From positions 1 to 6,365 of the forward strand of contig JAPJRA010000231.1 of NCBI GenBank assembly GCA_030824835.1: DNA of 6,365 bases, given 5' to 3'. Shown here one piece after another: positions 5,480 to 6,365 of the stretch. How positions within the stretch are numbered: position 1 is the stretch's first letter; each line of letters opens with the position of its first letter. The translations under genes were made by a program, and so were the position numbers. This stretch comes from Geminicoccaceae bacterium. GTDB lineage: Bacteria > Pseudomonadota > Alphaproteobacteria > Geminicoccales > Geminicoccaceae. Under the pieces are notes generated by a model. It had not been told where the DNA came from and searched no databases. It worked only from the letters and a program-made list of their open reading frames with translations.

Positions 5480-6365
5480 TCAAAAATTGAGACTCAAACG
5501 CAGCATTGCCGATCGCTCGGGAAGAAAAAGGCGATTCTGCTGCTCCGAGCTACGAAACGTATCGTCATGCCAATGGAATTTCTCGTCCAGCAAATTGTTG
5601 AGGTCAAGACTGACGATTCCGTGGCGCTGCGGCAGCCGGTAGCCGATCGACGCGTCCAGCAGCCAAGCATTGCCCCAAGTCTCGTCGTTGTGGCCATTAT
5701 TAAACTGCTGATTGACCGACTGATCGATATACTGCACACCAGCCACGGCGAAGAACCCGCTGGGATCAAAGTAGCGGATCGATAGTGGTGCCATGATGGT
5801 GTCGATGCCCTGGGGGTTGCTGTCCGGCTTGTTCTCATGCTGGCGGAACCGGCTGCCCCTGAGCTGAAACGATACGGCGATGCGGTCGGTGGCCGTCCAG
5901 TAGGCGTAGGCTTGGCCAACGGTCTCGTCGGCATCGCGCAGTAGTACGTCGGTGTCATCCAGGTCGTTATTGAGACGCGGTGGCGATAGGCGGCGATAGA
6001 GTCCTTCGACGCCGACGGACAGGTCCGGGCCAAGCCGGAAGTCCACGCCGGCCCCTGCCTGATCGGCCTTGGTGCCGTTGACGTCGTCGAACAACTGATT
6101 GAATCCCGCCACCATCGTGGGCTCAATGGTCTGCTGGGCGACCACATCGCTCTTCACGGTACGAAAAGCTGCGGCGCGCAGCGTCATCCAGTCAGTGGCG
6201 CGGTACTGCACGCCCAACTTGGGTGTCGGTTCGGTCTGCCTGCGGCTTTCGATGTCGGTGTCGTCGAAGCCCATGCCCACAGTCCAGACGACGCGCTCGG
6301 GCCAGTTCGTGTAGGAGTATACATAAAGCTTGCGAGAATCGACGTCCTGATGTGGATTGGAGAAC
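5480..6365 (-). CDS. Outer-membrane beta-barrel protein, C-terminal part (TonB-receptor-like barrel; 5' end outside window)
   Basis: The frame is open to the right edge (the first visible residues read FSNPHQDVDSRKLYVYSY), so the GTG at 6280 is internal and about 295 C-terminal residues are seen. They show alternating polar and hydrophobic beta strands with aromatic girdles, a late LDLNNLLDEKFHW segment typical of TonB-dependent receptor ends, and a final strand LRLSLNF ending in Phe, the usual outer-membrane assembly signal. The blocks TLRAAAFRTVKS, IEPTMVAGFNQLFDD and LSIRYFDPSGFFA recall, from memory, barrel domains at the C-terminus of large proteobacterial proteins, often with tetratricopeptide repeats upstream, rather than classical siderophore receptors. 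The plug or repeat domain is outside the window, so a TonB receptor cannot be told from a repeat-plus-barrel protein. The small exported protein gene follows on the same strand. Confidence 0.8.
   Translation of the reverse strand, partial: FSNPHQDVDSRKLYVYSYTNWPERVVWTVGMGFDDTDIESRRQTEPTPKLGVQYRATDWMTLRAAAFRTVKSDVVAQQTIEPTMVAGFNQLFDDVNGTKADQAGAGVDFRLGPDLSVGVEGLYRRLSPPRLNNDLDDTDVLLRDADETVGQAYAYWTATDRIAVSFQLRGSRFRQHENKPDSNPQGIDTIMAPLSIRYFDPSGFFAVAGVQYIDQSVNQQFNNGHNDETWGNAWLLDASIGYRLPQRHGIVSLDLNNLLDEKFHWHDDTFRSSEQQNRLFLPERSAMLRLSLNF

Noticed and set aside
5001..5483. Alternative minus-strand frame of 160 codons overlapping the small exported protein
   Set aside because: It begins inside the barrel gene's end, runs through the hairpin into the decarboxylase gene, and is Arg/Pro/His-rich. 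The frame at 5132-5458 has a signal peptide and a well-placed ribosome binding site.

Overview
This is a GC-rich proteobacterial window with ordinary Shine-Dalgarno sites. The fragment of an outer-membrane beta-barrel protein points to a Gram-negative host. The hybrid-kinase and cyclase styles fit Alpha-, Beta- or Gammaproteobacteria; I cannot name a genus. It holds six protein-coding genes, two of them cut by the window edges. I see no RNA genes, mobile elements or CRISPR arrays, and no stretch longer than about 55 bases lies outside a gene.

Left part, plus strand (1-2406): the C-terminal part of a signalling protein with two receiver domains and a histidine phosphotransfer (Hpt) domain, most likely the tail of a hybrid sensor kinase. 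One base downstream starts a receiver-class III nucleotidyl cyclase. Together they look like a multi-step phosphorelay whose output is a cyclic nucleotide.

Middle, plus strand (2379-5077): a good sigma70-type promoter candidate overlaps the end of the cyclase gene. It would drive two tandem, diverged paralogues of the phosphatidylserine decarboxylase (PSD) superfamily. Both have the extra N-terminal domain of the soluble amino-acid-decarboxylating branch (PsiD-like) and both keep a GSS self-cleavage motif. The first copy has Thr where the second has the second His of the HRxH motif, which in E. coli PSD belongs to the self-cleavage triad.

Right part, minus strand (5132-6365): the C-terminal beta-barrel part of a large outer-membrane protein, followed 21 bases later by a small, unrecognised exported protein with four cysteines. 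This minus-strand pair converges on the decarboxylase genes, and a perfect 12-bp inverted repeat between the two units could terminate both.

Working model (inference): an extracellular cue sensed by the hybrid kinase is relayed to the cyclase. The neighbouring decarboxylase pair makes an amine, or alters a lipid or amino-acid pool, in the same physiological programme. Whether the barrel and small exported protein belong to it is unknown.
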